A stretch of DNA of 64,000 nucleotides from Symsagittifera roscoffensis (Eukaryota > Xenacoelomorpha > Acoela > Convolutidae), in assembly GCF_963678635.1 (NCBI RefSeq), contig NC_087070.1, positions 39,356,397 through 39,420,396 of the forward strand, given 5' to 3'. Every line of letters begins with the position of its first letter. Position 1 is the stretch's first letter. The notes beneath the pieces are model-generated. The model ran no database searches, had not been told where the DNA came from, and saw only the letters and a program-made list of their open reading frames with translations. This document shows positions 1 through 10,958 of the stretch, piece by piece. The translations under genes were made by a program, and so were the position numbers.

Positions 1-75
1 TAATGCCAAACACCAGCCAGAAAGAAAGCAGAGAACAGATTCTATGCAATTTCCAATGCTACAGTGTAACTTTCA
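1..75 (-). mobile_element. SINE family A leader, cut by the window edge
   Basis: agcagagaacagattctatg and caatttccaatgctacagtg match the leaders at 3850, 38500 and 44410. The tRNA-like part would lie to the left of the window. Confidence 0.6.
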
Positions 76-486
76 TATAAGTGAAGTTAGGTTTATTTGC
101 TAGTTAGGTTTAAAAAAAGAAGGTTCATAGTATACTCTTACGCTGAGCGCTAGTGTAATAAATGGCTCCCTAGAAAAACTAGTTGAAGGGTGACTACTAA
201 AATTTCCCTGATGCTACAACGACAAAAAAGAAGATGTTCATATTTTAAGGTCCATATTTTTCTGAAGTAATCCTTATAAAATTTAGGGATTCCACTATCA
301 TAATTTTCCCCAGCAGTTTCGTAAGTTACCCCCAGGGATAATTTGCCCTCATTAGTTACCCCAGCAGTTTCGTAAGCCACTAGCCAATTTGCGAGCACTA
401 TCGCATATAACTTTACCATTCCATAGACATTTGACCAATGAAAAATCTGTCATAGCTTAACACAAACGAAAAAGTAAATAGAATTT

Positions 487-3400
487 TTAATTAACACAAT
501 TTTCAAACTTTTCAATTGCCATGTGAGGCGTTTCTTTGAAATTCATAAAATGTGCCTGCAACATAGCAGGCGATATTGACGAAGTGTCGAACTTTCTAAA
601 CACCTCTACAAAATCACGGCGACTTTTCCGATCAGAAACTGGGTAAAAATTAGCAAATAATGTCTCCGCCTGGCTCGGTTCCAGATATCCAATATGAACA
701 CTTTTGTCAACTCGACCGGGTCTGACCAGGGCTGGATCTAATAATTGTGGGTGGTTCGTGGTCATGAAAACCAGACGTCCGATTCCACTGCCGACGCCTT
801 AAACAACAAACATGCATTCAATGCATGCTACTTGAGACCATCATTGGACCAGTGGATCCATTTAATTTAGAGTTCCATATGAAATTGCCGGATGGGAAAA
901 TCAAGAAGATCCGGCGTTGAACGGATAAAACACAGGAATGATGGTCAGGTCTGAATTACAGGAGTTTCAAAAGCCAACAAAATCAGCAGTGTGATTAAAT
1001 TTTTGATATTAATTAAGACCATTTATCCACGAGGGAAAGGACCACCATACGAGCTGTACAGATCACGGCGAACCGCTGTTATGACCCTGCTTAAGAACTA
1101 CATGCTATTTTTTTGGTTATTTTTCTGGGCTCTGGGTAATGTTGCCTCACCTTCAAGCAACGAGCATGATATGTTGCTAAGCATGAATTTACTATTGAAC
1201 CCATAAAGAGGTTCTAACCTCACTCAAAATGTGAACCATAAAATTCTTTCAAAAACATTTTATGTAATTTGATTTGTATCCCCTAGTCGAACAGTTATTA
1301 TTGCTAAATAACAGAGAGTGCTGTTCTCGGGGACCGATCGTTTTGCAGACAAATCTTTTAGCATAAAAAGTGAAATACGAGTCTTGGTGGCCAGTCAATG
1401 AGCAGAATGGGTCTAAGAGCAGAAAAACAGAAAATTATCAACTTTTATAAGCTAATCGGTAAATTAATTATCAGAAATGTCAATAATACCAAAGCAACGA
1501 ATATTTTATGCATAATTTGCGTGATTTAATCGAGAATTTAAAAAAAAAATAATTAATCAAAAAACTTACCGGAATTAGTCAATTCATGCATAATTTATTC
1601 GTTTTCCTGATATTTTTGACAATTCTAATAATTGTTTTATCAATTTAGCCAGTATAAACCAAAATAAGTCAATATTTTCCTTTTTTTCTGCTCTTGGATC
1701 CATTCTGCTCTTGGACCATTCTGCTTATTGCTCCGCCTCCATGAGTCTTTTAGCAGAACAAAGTAATAAAGTAATGGATGACTGATTGACAGACTCAAAA
1801 AGACGCTCAGTCTGGGGCCAAACTCCCCCAATTAAGTCAATTATCTCACTATTTGTCAACAAAACTATCAACTTCAAAAACACAACAGTCTAAATTAGCA
1901 GCAAAACAAAGATTTACGCACACAATAACACTCGTGTTGAATTGAAGCGCAGCGGAGCAAGCGGTCGCTAATCGCCAATGCCGCATTTGAAGTTAGCTAT
2001 CACACTTTTTAATTGTTCTGTGTCTGCTGAAAAAAACCTGTCTGCTAAAAAATCGGTCTGCTAAAATCTCTAGCACCGCTGTTCTCAAACGGGTCTAGAA
2101 CAACAACCCCACGAGACTTCAAGCCGAAGGGACTTCAAGCCGAAATTAAAACTTTACAAGCACCTCAACACACTATTTTATCATCTGTAAAACGTTGTTT
2201 TTCAAAAATTTTGACAAGTTTAGTCCATAATAAACGTTATTCATGATAATGCACCACTTGTGATTGGCATCCGTTAATAACATCAGCCGGTTTTTGAAAT
2301 GCATAAATTATAAACATGAAAAATGCCTTCAACCATGTTTAACTTTTCAACTTTCCGAAACATCATTTGGAGGCTTAAATTTTATGAAAACGCTAATAAC
2401 GTGTGAAGAAAGATCATGAAATTCAGAAATTCTTCAAAAAAGTTTTCAAATTAATCATATTTCACGAGTTTATAAGGAACTTTTCGGCTTGAAGTCCCTA
2501 ATTTTACGATCCGGCTTGAAGTCCCGTCGGCTTGATGTCCGGCACCCTTCTCAAACTTCGGTAGTAAATTGAAGAAAATAGAATTTAGGAGAGGTAGTTG
2601 AGTGAACTGTGACAGTCTGTTAGTTTTAGATGTCTCGTCTCACATCAATTTAAGATTTTCACTGCTTTTAGCAAAAGAGAAACAAAAGTAAACCAGCCAA
2701 AAAGAAAACCCAAAAGCCTGATTTCATTTCCATCTGGTAGAAGAAACATTTATTGAATATTATTTGTGCAATTTATCGTTATGGAAAAAAACGTCGAAAA
2801 GATAAAATAAACAATAGAGAAAATCAAAACATATCAAAACACTTGAACTTTTGCAAATTAACTTTCCCGCGAAATGGTTGAAATGTTACTCACCGTCCAG
2901 GGCATTCAGGAGTCCAGACATGGAGAGTGGACCAGGTGAGTATGGCTGATTAGAGTGTGGATGTGGCATGTTCGCATCTCCTCCTCGTTTTTGGAAGAGA
3001 CAGTCGATATCCTCCAGAAGCACTATTGAGTCATGAGGCGCATGGACTAACAAGTGCCTGATTGAACAAAACATACATTTCCAGCTCTTACAAGCCAAGA
3101 TTCTTTCCCACTTCCGCCCAAAGAAAAGCCCAAAAAGACGTTTTTCATTGCAGGGAGGGGGTTCGAAAGTATTAGAGGGTTCCCATAATTAATAACTTTT
3201 GAATTTCAATTTTGAAAAACCATACTAATTTAACATTGTATAATGCAATGAAATTTGGCACAGTGAACAAATTAAAAAACGAAGAAATTTATTCTTCCCT
3301 TCATCCATAACACGCATTTAGCCATAATAATACGTTCAACAACTATAAACAATAAAAACTTTGTGAAATATATGCGTGAAGGAGGGATGGGAAAGAGCTG

Positions 3401-6400
3401 AGGCTTAATGCTTTTCTTTCTCTTTTAATAGCAACTGGTACCACAGAAACAGCGGAAGTACTTACTGCAGTCGGTCGTCCGTGAACATCTGTTGTGCTAA
3501 GTTGAGAATGCAGATGGAATAGTCGATGCTGCCAGCCAGGGAGAATATGAAACTGCTCTTGCCACACCCTGGAGGTCCATGCAACAAGTAACCCCTTTAA
3601 TGGACCACAAGATTAATATCAAGCAAACATGATTTACACAGAGGCGAAGCTTCGCTTTGCAAACACTTGCGAGAACACGACAAAAACAGCTCTATAAAAT
3701 GACATAAGAAAAATTAGAAATAAGCCTCGAATCAGTAACATTCGAGTACGTCTCGAATTCGTACCTGTCACCTAGAGATTATGTTTCTCACACAGTACCC
3801 ACTCAGCAACGAACGCTTAATACGTAGAAAACACAAGCCACAAATAAAGCAGAGAACAGATGCAATGCAATTTCCAATGCTACAGTGAAACTTTCAAATA
3901 AATGAACCCTTTTACCACAGAGGCGAACAGGAGCTTGGCACCACTTGCGACACAACACAATCATAAAAAAACTATAAAAAAATGAAAAATGTTTAAAAAA
4001 ATAGCTGAACCAAAATTTTCGTATGCCTCGATGACGGACACCTAGATCCCAGCTAAAGCTGGAGGTACGTGTTTGATTGATTTTACAAAACAAAATGCGT
4101 GATTTCAAATTGGTCTGTGTCCCACAATTTAGTTATTTCTCAGTTCTTAGCGCTTTTTTCGATTAAAATTTTCATCTCAGATTTGATAGGGTAGTTTTTA
4201 AGAAAAAACAAGAATTTTTTAAAAAACGGTCAAAACTCAAAATTTCCACTTGTTTGCTAGCCATAAGGTTTTTCAAAAAAAATTGGGCTTAGCAAATTAT
4301 AAAATCAAGCTATCAACAACCTGTTAAGTCAATTAAAGCTATGATAACAGTTTTGGCAGGACAGTTATCGAGAAAAGACAAAAAAAAACGGTCAACAAAT
4401 GAGCGTTGACATTTCCGAGAATCATATCATTTTATTTTAAAAAAATTGGTGTAGCCGCTGATGAAGAAGTAATTCACCTAATCTGTTATTTCGATTGAAC
4501 CCAAAAACCTAGGTTCAGCCGGGTAGTTCTCCAGAACAGTAAGAAATTTCAAAAAACAGTCAACAAATCAAAAATTTGAATTTTCCGAGGGCCATACATA
4601 TTTGTGTGAAAACACTTTGGGTATAGTCGCTTGTGCAAAAAGGCTTCCCACGGCCCTTCTTTGGATTCAACCCAAAATCTCAGATATGAAAGGGTATTTT
4701 TTAGTTAATTTCAAAAAACTAAAACAAACGATAAAAATTGACTTTTCCAAGGACGATTACTTTTCATGTAAAAAAATTGTTAGTGATCACTAAAACAGGG
4801 GAGCTTCCCAACACCCGTTATTTTCATTGAACCAACAACCTCAGGTTTGAGCGGTTAGTTTTTTCGAAAATTTTTTTAAAATATTCAAAAAACAGTCAAA
4901 CAAACAAAAAATTTAACTATTCCGAGGGTCATGGTTTTGGGCGTAAAAAAACTTGGGCATAACCGCTGATGGCGAGAGCTTACTAAATCCGTTCTATTCA
5001 CTGAAACTAAAAACTCAGACATGGAAGGTTAGTTAATGAGAATACGAAAAAAATATATCAGTCACATATTCCCCCACAGACCTTTTCGAAGGCTGCAGAC
5101 AAAAGGGGAAAGCAAAAAGAGACAAGAGGAGTATGGAGGTACACTAGAATGTAGGTGGTTTTTCTCTGGATACCCCATTTTTAAAAATCGATTGAAGAGT
5201 TTTTGAGAAAAAAAAACTAAATTTTTTGCAAAAAGTATTAAAATCTTCCAAAGCGTCCCAAACAAAAAATAAAAGAATCTTTATTTTCATTACATTTATT
5301 TTTATCAAACAGAATTCTAGGCAAAAATTACAAGCAATACAGGTGAAAGTAGCGACTGAACAAAACTTATGAAGCGGAAACGCCCTCCAATCTTTGAGCA
5401 GACACTACCCAGTAGTAACTACCCTGTAGTAACTAATACCCACCCACAAGTTAAATGTGAAACTTCCTTCTGAGTTAGGATGTAAACAAACTCGCATCGC
5501 ACTATCAAACTACGCTCGCTTGGGTACAGAGAGTTGGATTTTAAAAAGCACAGTTGCACAAAATGCATCTGTTAAACAGAAATGTCAGTTGGCGAAATAG
5601 TTTAGTGATTTTGCTTAACATATTGTCAACCTGATAAACGTCCATTTTCCGATTTGATAAAAACTCACGGTCGAAGTGAAGAGGTGAAGAGGTGGTCGAA
5701 CAAACCATGAAGTCATCCTATCCGAATTTTATGCTATAGGATTTATGAAAAATGGTGTTTTAAAAATAATTATTTTATAATCCTTTTTTTTCAGTTTTTC
5801 CTAATTCCTTCACTTCACAGGTACATAAAAGTTGCAACCATATTTAGGATATCGTTCTCTTGCCTCTTCTTACCTCAGGACAATTTATAGGATCTTTTTG
5901 AAGGGGCAAAAAAGAGAATGGTACAAAAAAAAAGAAAACAAAACTTTATTTATCATTAATAAAACACGAATAGGGGAAGACCCTAAGGAGATCCACAAAT
6001 CCAGTTTTTTGTCCTCTCCAAGTCTCGGAAGATGGTTATATATGCATTTCCAATAATGATTTTAAAAAATTGGCGCAATAAATTCTGTCTTTCTCCTTTC
6101 TTTCTTAAATTGAAATACTTGCAAACTTAGCACGAGTTACGAGTAGTTTTCGGATAATAAGACTGCGAAAGGCTATCCTGCACGAGTCACGAGTAGTTTT
6201 CGGATAATAAGAGTGTGAAAGGCTATCTATTAGAACACCTAGAGAAAAAATCGAAAGGTCAGTTTGACAAGCAGAACATGGTGGTTTAAGAAAGAAAGAA
6301 AGAAAGAAAGAATTTATTTCTCCAAAGTTATAATAAAACATCAAAATAGACACAGCATCAAAATAAATAACTCGGAGAGGATAGACAAAAGGCACATTGA

Positions 6401-9277
6401 GCGCCCACGTATAGTCTACCCTGTTTACATCAACAATTCAGGTTCAGGTTATTTAAACAAAATAATGATAAAAATAAAATATATTTTAAATTTTTTGATA
6501 TTTTCATTAAAAAGGCGATATTTCGGATATAAAAAAACTATTGTATTGGGGGGCAGTCCTTCTATTGAAGCACTGTCACCGTTGTTAGAGGATATAAATA
6601 ACTGTGGAAAAAAACTTGACTCGCCTTCTGTATGGAATGCCCCTGGACTGGTACCACTCTGGCGATTCCAGGAAACTGCGCACATCGTCAAGAATTTCCT
6701 CCTTCAGTCCAGGTTTGAATGCCACCGACTCCAGAGGTCGCTTCAGTCGCGGAGTCCCGAACTCACACCAGTCGGCCGCTCTCGCCACGTAGATTTTAGT
6801 ACGACCTGAACGATTCAACCAATTTTGCAACACTAAAAGTTATCCACAATCAAATTTATGCTTTGCAATATTTATGCAATATTTATGATTTGAATGTAAT
6901 AAAAAAGCCTTAAAAAGTGCTTTATACGAATATTTAACAGAAAACAACTGTGATATTAAAAACATTGCCAAGAGATAGTTGGAAACGCGTCAATGAACGC
7001 AAGGAAACGGCAAAACTTTCGAATTTTGAAGAAAACTGTCCTTAAAGCTATATGCCCTTAAAGCTGTTCTAACAATTTTTTATTTATATACTTTTTGATA
7101 ATTTAAACTCAATTTGAGAAGACTATAGGTGAAACTTTTATTTCGCTGGAAAATCTGAAAATTAAAATCGACATTCGAATGAGAAGTCCATCAATTTTTC
7201 TGTGACCTTTCGGCTTTCATCACGACCTATCTAAGACCTATAATCGCACCTATATAAGAGTTTCTACTACATTAATCGAATCTTATAATTACATAATTGA
7301 ATATACTGAGTGAACAAAAACCAAATTAAAAAATTCAAGAACAATTCTCGCTCTTTACTTCAAATTTGGTGAACTGAGTTTTATGTTGCCTTTGAAGTAA
7401 CGCAACAGTTCATTTCTATACTTACATGTTTAAATTACCTTCGTGTGCTTTCAAGGCTGATTCCCTCGCATCACTAAGTATCCTCGAGTAGAGAGTGGGC
7501 CTGCCTGCAAATGTGGTCAGAGTCATCGTCTCATATGGCATCCCTGTCTGAAAGCATGATTTATGAGGCAATGGACCATAAACACTTCAAGTAACTTCAT
7601 GGCTGGAGGGGTCCTAGTGTCATCCGCCTCCTCAAGGTGGGACCGGCTGCGGCAAAATGGATGACATCTCCCCCTCCCCCACGGTTGGTCCTGCACTGAG
7701 CAGGCCGGGGGCAAATAAAAAAAAAAAAAAAAAGAACTTCAAGTAACTAGGCTTTCCCAGATTAGAGAACTACCTTCATAGATGATCGATTACGATTATG
7801 ACAATTATTCATGTATCAAATTGAAAAATAAATATATACGACATATTCTCGACAATCAACCCAATTCCAAACTACTCGATAAAAAACGTTCTCCGAGCAA
7901 TAGAAATATTTTCTGATAAATATGATTCATATTTTGCAACAGATGTATGATATAACCTGGAAGTCTCTGGCTTGTGTCTCCCTGGTCCGTTCAATCCAGA
8001 GAGGCCAGCCCTGGAACCAGACGAGGTGAGTGCCCGGAGAAGGACCGAAGAGAAAACTGGTGCTAATCTTGCCAGAGTCACCCTGAAATAAAAAGTATAC
8101 TTATCGTCTAATGGAAACTCCTAATTTACCTTTGCATTATCTGAAGTTCGAATCTTTTGCCTTCTGTAACTTGATTAAAATGAGAGCAGTGTAAATTTAT
8201 GAAGCAACAATCAAAATTTCCATCAGAAGAGCTACGGGTATAAATAGTTACTAATCGGGGAAAAATATTACACACGATAGAGATCTTCAAACAAACTCCG
8301 ATACGCCACTGCATGCAAATACATAAAGCCTCGAAATTTGCAATGAGACAGGTAAGCAAACTGTTATTTTTTCTGCACATTTTTTCAGGTTGAAATTCAA
8401 GAGGCGAACACGAGCTTAGCCCCAGTTGCGATACAAACATAGCGTGACGAATTTGCCGACAGAAAAAAAAAACAACGATAGCAAAGTAAAAAAAAAAACT
8501 GGATCTGTTTATCTGTTTTTTGACTTTCTTCATATCACTTACTCAAACACACCCGAAAGATACGAAACGTTTTTCTCTCAACGAACGACGCAATATAACG
8601 CCACTAAGACTATACAAAATACTAGCCAAAAGAGATTAGAGATGATCACCATTTCCAGTTAAGTCATCCTGTGAACAAAAAAATGTTTACGCAAAAAAGT
8701 ACCAAGTTGCAATTGCATTATTTATTGTAATGGTAATCAGGAAAAACCATTAAGTTCTTCAAAACACCAAACATGAAAGTTTTATTTTCTTCCTTCAAAT
8801 TACGCAAAATAAGGCGCCTGAGCTGATATAACAAAGGCCGAAACCAGTCCAGCAGAATGAACCTTTTCCGTAAAAAAAATCATCTGTGTAAAATCAATCG
8901 GGAGCCAATTACAGTTTAGCAACTTTCATTACGTTATGAACTTTCGTAATTCATTGAACTTTTTTTTCTAAAGTAACTTTCTGCCAACTAATCTTCTAAG
9001 CAACCTGTAGAAAAATTGTGTTGACGCTCGTGTGGTTTCGGTTGTGAGCCTTTTCACCGAGCCATTTGAGCAGCCAGTGGTAGCAGTGATCCTTGCTATT
9101 AACCTCTAGGGACATCAGAAAGTTCCGTCTGGCTAACAGTTGGGCGTAGGAGCCTCCCTTACGAGCCAGCGTTGCCAGAACTCCAATTCCAAAGAGTCCG
9201 GCTCCAGCTCCGAAATAGGGATTATCGCCCAACGATTTAACAGAGTCAAATAGCGCTACAGATTTAGCATCTGCCAT
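487..9277 (-). CDS. BCS1L: BCS1-like mitochondrial AAA chaperone, complete, 7 coding exons
   Basis: Exons (minus strand): 9277-9005, 8082-7957, 7547-7439, 6805-6625, 3594-3466, 3057-2894, 797-487. Phases join cleanly into 430 aa; human BCS1L is about 419 aa. BCS1 sits in the inner mitochondrial membrane and translocates the folded Rieske Fe-S protein into complex III. Visible: N-terminal transmembrane/import segment around residues 19-41 ([14 protein letters not shown]...), BCS1-specific domain (about 45-225), Walker A GPPGCGKS at 236-243, Walker B IVLLED at 284-289, sensor-1 Asn342 in MTTNH, and arginine-finger region RPGRVD at 353-358. The start ATG at 9277 gives the family N-terminus. A TTTTAG about 10 bp upstream of the ATG suggests a non-coding 5' exon further right. 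No frame breaks. The exon 4-5 junction needs a GC donor (separate entry). Identification rests on motif order and co-linearity with the family. Confidence 0.96.
1400..1710. mobile_element. Fold-back (long inverted repeat) element 1
   Basis: Left arm begins gagcagaatgggtctaagag at 1400. The right arm ending at 1710 is its inverse with about two mismatches in the outer 28 bp. Similarity continues inwards about 100 bp per arm (both arms carry an atgcataattt block) to a centre near 1560. An extra copy of the ccattctgctt motif follows at 1717-1727. An outer, weaker inverted pair (gaccgatcgttttgcagac near 1335; gtctgctaaaaaatcggtc near 2043) suggests nesting in a larger palindromic element. It lies in BCS1L intron 6. 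No ORF. Confidence 0.75.
2112..2541. mobile_element. Fold-back element 2 with reiterated 15-bp end motif
   Basis: The motif gggacttcaagccgaa occurs twice in direct orientation at the left end (2112-2127, 2129-2144). It occurs inverted at the right end (2483-2498, 2512-2525, degenerate 2528-2540). The interior (about 340 bp) is AT-rich and non-coding. Multiple short motifs at each end resemble fold-back or non-autonomous DNA transposons with subterminal transposase-binding repeats; that role is inference. In BCS1L intron 6. Confidence 0.7.
3640..3905 (-). mobile_element. SINE family A copy (tRNA-like centre, shared hairpin tail)
   Basis: On the minus strand: a leader (cactgtagcattggaaattg...), a tRNA-like block with A-box and B-box-like sequence (about 3735-3800), a short AT-rich body (attagaaataagcctcgaat on the plus strand), and the terminal hairpin gcgaagcttcgc followed by ctctgt. 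The same order recurs at 38331-38560, 43994-44455 and 46999-47235. A tail-only piece of a related element starts at about 3920. Confidence 0.75.
4044..5315. mobile_element. Tandem-core mobile element, copy 1 (HINE/pearl-like)
   Basis: The left end ctagatcccagctaaagctg contains the hairpin CCAGCT-AA-AGCTGG and then gtgtttgattgatttta. The right end (about 5300) has a degenerate tttatcaaacag. The core holds several diverged units of about 150-180 bp with the theme 'gccgctnntg...cttcccacaacc...ttgaaccc...aaatctcag...gggtagttttt'. The same ends and core occur at 30925-32595 and 52072-52762. Non-coding. The Helitron-like assignment is inference from hairpin ends and a tandem core. Confidence 0.65.
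6131..6230. repeat. Direct duplication, 2 x 50 bp
   Basis: The block starting cacgagttacgagtagtttt at 6131 repeats at 6181 with few changes (cacgagtcacgagtagtttt). Non-coding, inside BCS1L intron 4. Confidence 0.85.
6289..6312. repeat. (AAAG)n microsatellite
   Basis: Six uninterrupted AAAG-type units in BCS1L intron 4. Confidence 0.95.
6965..7290. mobile_element. MITE family M2, diverged copy
   Basis: The left end ...ttggaaacgcgtcaatgaacg and the right end cctatataagagtttctact match the M2 family (reference copy 40511-40954). The internal hallmark tttatttcgctggaaaatct is present near 7138. In BCS1L intron 3. Confidence 0.6.
7584..7748 (+). mobile_element. Short GC-rich poly(A) retroposon with 13-bp target duplication
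   Basis: A 13-bp direct repeat acttcaagtaact (7584-7596 and 7736-7748) flanks about 139 bp that is much more GC-rich than its surroundings. The insert ends gggggcaaat followed by a run of A, so it is in plus orientation. Inside, gtgtcatcc and ggatgacat can pair as a stem. These are hallmarks of a LINE-mobilised SINE or a retrocopy of a small structured RNA. I do not recognise the parent RNA. It lies in BCS1L intron 2, only 36 bp upstream (in the gene's direction) of the exon 3 acceptor. Confidence 0.85.
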
Positions 9278-9745
9278 TACAAAAACCTAAAATCATAAAT
9301 TGGGTTTCTAGTTGTTAATTTTTATTAATTTCTGCAAACCCTTCTGAATTTTAAAACAAACTACGAAACTATTGTTTTCATCAAATTTATTAGCTAAAAA
9401 AAATGTTTTAAAACAAAGATAGCAACTCGAAAATAAGTCACTTCGAAAACCTCAAAAAATTATTAAACCACAGGAATGATTATTTTGGTTCATCCACTTT
9501 AATTCGATTAGTTTTTTTGCGCAATGAAACCAGCATGTCTTGAATACTTTTTAGCAAATGTAGGGCATTTTTGCCTTTTTTCTTTCTTACAACCCTTTTC
9601 TGTACTTCAGGTAAACTCACCAAAATGACCCATAAAACTAGTAGTCAAATAACGGTCGAGGAACGAAGAAGGCATTGAATCAACTTTAAAACAACAAATT
9701 ATAAGAAAAAATAGTGAAATTAGCACCAAAAAATAAACTGATTGA

Positions 9746-9878
9746 CTAGACATGCGAGACATGATTTTGTGAATTGCAATCAGACATTTCTATCGTCGAA
9801 TTAACTGGACTCTCTTCATCTACTCGTCGTGGCAAACTTGAAGCTCCTGATGCCTCGTTGTTGGGATTATCGTGCTGA
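9746..9878 (-). CDS. Orphan candidate terminal exon
   Basis: On the minus strand a good acceptor (TTTTTTATTTCAG) is followed by an open frame of 43 whole codons, rich in Ser, Asn and Glu (HDNPNNEASGASSLPRR at its start), ending at TAG 9746-9748. The composition looks protein-like for this AT-rich region. No partner exon was identified to the right before the retroelement begins, so it could be the 3' end of a gene interrupted by the insertion, or chance. I do not recognise it. Confidence 0.3.
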
Positions 9879-10958
9879 CTGAAATAAAAAAGAATCTAAA
9901 ACTCATTTAAATACAACCGATTTTCCAAAATAAAGAATTAGATTTAAGTTAAGCTTAGAAGAAATAAAAATTACCAACATTTAAAAAAGTTTCACCGAAC
10001 TCAAAGAGACCAAAAACATATCAACTAAAAGCCGTTTGATTTAACAGAACGTTTTACAGTTGCACTATTCATAAAGAACTCTAGAATTTAGAAATCTAGA
10101 TAAACTTGAACGTTTGTATATGCCCAATAAAAAGTCGAATAAAACTAAGAAATGAAACACAGCGAGAGAGGCCCTTGATTAAATACACAAAAAAAGCGCC
10201 TGAAAACAGGCAGCAAAAGTCCACGGGGTTCTCGCAATTAGACTTCATTTTGTTGTAAATGTTCTAAATTTTACGCTGAATGAAAACTAAATTGGAAAGA
10301 ATGTATCATTGCACAGAGGCGAAGCTGAGCTTTTCATTATTTGCGATACAAAGGTGAAAGACTGAGAATGACATCAAATGAAAAAAAATCATAACTTGAA
10401 AAAAAAACTTCACAAAACATCGTTTTCTTTTAATTAAAACTTATAAAAATTGCGAGAAAGGCCAAAAGGTCCGAAAAAAATTACCTGCAACATTGGAAAC
10501 TTTCAAGGAGCTTTCAAAATGCTAGAGAGAAGCCGAATTTTCAAAAATACCTTTCTGCGGGAACTAGGCAGGCACAGACAAGCAGGCAGACGAGCATTCA
10601 ATCGGGCTACGGGAACTAAGCCGACAAAAATAAAGACGCACAATAGTCCAAAAAACCACAAAAACTCAGGTTTGCAAAAATCGGGTCCCGTTCGGATTGG
10701 AACCACAAGTGTTACCTGACGGCCAGATTCGCCGAATGGTTGATTAAACTCATAATAAAGGAAGCATATGAGTGAGTCCAAGTTCAAGGACATTTGACAA
10801 GTACCAAATTGCAATAATCTTGCTTATTCAAAGGGTAAAAAATTGTATTATACACAAACTCCCTTAAACATGCTAAAAACGAAACTTTGAAATAGCCCAA
10901 TACATTTTTCAGCACCCAATTTTTTGTTTCGATTTTTGCTCGAGATGTTTTTTTTTCT
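9879..10958. other. Intergenic stretch without a recognised gene
   Basis: AT-rich sequence with the SINE-tail motif cacagaggcgaagctgagct near 10314. A short sequence near 10801-10831 (accaaattgcaataatcttg...aaagggtaaa) recurs near 61990 (gttgcaataccc...aaagggtaaa). The 89-codon open frame at 10450-10719 on the plus strand has no homology I can recognise. Confidence 0.6.

Larger units (their letters stand above)
3595..6624 (-). other. BCS1L intron 4, probable GC-AG intron
   Basis: Exon 4 ends ...PYR plus AG and the intron begins GCGAGTC. The 3' site is TTAAAG before GGGTTAC. Joining here gives the invariant RRGYLL...GPPGCGKS order of BCS1 proteins with no gap. The nearest GT (CGA|GTCAAG, 7 nt downstream) would shift the frame at this acceptor. 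The intron is about 3.0 kb and holds a SINE (3640-3905), a tandem-repeat mobile element (4044-5315), a 50-bp duplication and an AAAG microsatellite. Confidence 0.8.

Noticed and set aside
10700-10958. 3' LTR of the retroelement
   Set aside because: No matching copy near 26-29 kb and no TG...CA ends found by eye.
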